Source of the DNA: Gammaproteobacteria bacterium
Lineage (GTDB): Bacteria; Pseudomonadota; Gammaproteobacteria; Steroidobacterales; JABDKV01
Assembly (NCBI GenBank): GCA_029862285.1
Contig: JAOTXR010000108.1
Location: forward strand, 1-7,029
DNA: 7,029 nucleotides
Reading direction: 5' to 3'
A program made the position numbers and the translations under genes. Shown in pieces: positions 6,330 through 7,029 of this stretch. The first letter of the stretch is position 1. Each line of letters begins with the position of its first letter. The notes beneath the pieces were generated by a model. It did not search any database and was not told the origin of the DNA. It worked only from the letters and a program-made list of their open reading frames with translations.

Positions 6330-7017
6330 CGTCTGTCTCCTTGATGGCCTTGCTCCGCACGTAGCTTTGCAGCATTCGTTCGCGTTCAATGAACCATTCG
6401 TCAGCGTAATCGGTGTCGTGGTACTCGTCGAACCACGGGCCACCCTCGGTATAGTGAATGTTCTTGATCTCTGGCAGATGCGGATACTCGCCCACCAGAT
6501 GGTTCCATGTCGGATGCAGCTCCCCGATCTGCTCGTCGTTTTTGAGCCACTTGAACTGGTGCAGCCACAATCCCGACTCGCTATTGACCGCCTCCGGCGT
6601 CAACGCCGTGCATTTCTCGCAGTTGAACAGCATCACGCTCGACCAATTCTTTTTCTCGTAGGTCGTCTGCATGTTACCTAGAAATTTACTGCGGCTGCGT
6701 GGCACGTAGTCATGCTTAACCACCTGCACCGCGTATTGCGGATCAGCTTCCTGAAACAACTCGATGATGTCATCGCGGATTAACATGTCGCAATCCATAA
6801 ACACCGCCCAGCCTTTGTAGCCGCACAGATACGGAACAAGAAACCGACTGAATGAAAACTCGGTAGATTGCAGCGGATGGCGTTCCCTCGTCATCGGTAG
6901 CTGCGATAATTTCAGAGGGATTATAGGAACAGGCTGCGATGCCCGGCGCCAAATAGATGACGATAAAACATGCAAAGCGACTTCCTCGGCAGAATCATAG
7001 CCGATAAATACTCTCAT
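6313..7017 (-). CDS. GT-A / GT8-like glycosyltransferase
   Basis: A 234-residue protein that probably transfers a sugar from a nucleotide-sugar donor; acceptor unknown. The N-terminus MRVFIGYDS is the first beta strand and loop typical of a phage and bacterial glycosyltransferase group with a GT-A fold. The motif FMDCDML (D75 and D77) matches the DxD metal and nucleotide-sugar site. NWSSVMLFNC (124-133) resembles the acceptor-side strand, and IHYTEGGPWF (187-196) resembles the C-terminal H-x-x-G-x-x-K-P-W motif of GT8, with G instead of K. No signal peptide or membrane segment is seen, so it should be cytosolic in the infected cell. The ATG at 7017 is preceded by AGGG about 8 nt upstream, at the window edge. 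Its 3' end overlaps the next gene by 17 nt. Lying just upstream of tail genes, it may modify a virion protein or the host surface; that is inference. Family call good, target unknown. Confidence 0.8.
   Translation of the reverse strand: MRVFIGYDSAEEVALHVLSSSIWRRASQPVPIIPLKLSQLPMTRERHPLQSTEFSFSRFLVPYLCGYKGWAVFMDCDMLIRDDIIELFQEADPQYAVQVVKHDYVPRSRSKFLGNMQTTYEKKNWSSVMLFNCEKCTALTPEAVNSESGLWLHQFKWLKNDEQIGELHPTWNHLVGEYPHLPEIKNIHYTEGGPWFDEYHDTDYADEWFIERERMLQSYVRSKAIKETDDVANV
6337..6342 (-). promoter_or_regulatory. Shine-Dalgarno site fixing the start of the 188-residue gene
   Basis: Read on the minus strand the site is AAGGAG, followed by 7 nt and then ATG at 6329. It lies inside the end of the glycosyltransferase gene. 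It is the strongest ribosome-binding site in the window and decides for the 6329 start over the longer frame beginning at 6443. Confidence 0.8.
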
Positions 7018-7029
7018 TTCAGTGGCCCT

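Noticed and set aside
6330..6443. Longer N-terminus for the 188-residue gene from an ATG at 6443
   Set aside because: The added residues (MARGSTSTTTPITL...) look like out-of-frame glycosyltransferase sequence, and AAGGAG just before 6329 marks the shorter start.
1..7029. CRISPR array, tRNA, riboswitch, insertion sequence, attachment site or diversity-generating retroelement
   Set aside because: No regularly spaced direct repeats, cloverleaf-like segment, terminal inverted repeats, transposase or reverse transcriptase frame was seen; the strand is almost fully occupied by phage genes.

Overview
This 7.0 kb window is a densely packed block of tailed-bacteriophage (Caudoviricetes) genes, most likely a podovirus or a prophage of that type. 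All genes lie on the minus strand, so transcription runs from position 7029 towards 1. Three recognisable families support this: a head-tail adaptor-like protein, a large beta-propeller-like tail protein ending in W, and a Q/A-rich family of likely internal virion (DNA ejection) proteins. Several genes have Shine-Dalgarno motifs, and gaps are 9 nt or less. This fits a phage of a Gram-negative, probably proteobacterial host from an environmental source. The host assignment is inference; there is no tRNA, integrase, attachment site or host gene to decide it.

Layout in transcription order: (1) 7017-6313, a GT-A/GT8-like glycosyltransferase; (2) 6329-5763, a conserved phage protein of unknown function with a helix-hairpin-helix-like segment, a predicted coiled coil and a Lys/Arg tail; (3) 5758-4769, a head-tail adaptor-like protein with an apparently inserted beta-rich domain; (4) 4769-3192, a large tail nozzle/beta-propeller-like protein; (5) 3195-2716, a GNAT acetyltransferase-like protein; (6) 2774-2436, a small proline-rich protein with a 9-residue tandem repeat; (7) 2426-1473, a Q/A-rich putative ejection protein; (8) 1470-202, a second, coiled-coil putative ejection protein with an 8-threonine linker; (9) 198-1, the start of another gene cut by the window edge.

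The genes form one apparent operon. Three junctions overlap with a close stop/start arrangement (17 nt, TGATG, GTGA), one overlaps by 59 nt, and the remaining four gaps are 2-9 nt. No internal terminator, promoter or intergenic region was seen. Genes 3 and 4 would build the neck and tail tube, and genes 7 and 8 would be packaged and ejected with DNA. The glycosyltransferase and acetyltransferase are possible modifiers of virion or host molecules; their targets cannot be read from the sequence.

I do not see a clearly new defence, regulatory or mobile system. The points most worth a second look are the inserted domain in the adaptor, the overprinted acetyltransferase/proline-rich junction, the (ACC)8 tract in an ejection protein gene, and the glycosyltransferase embedded in the morphogenesis operon.
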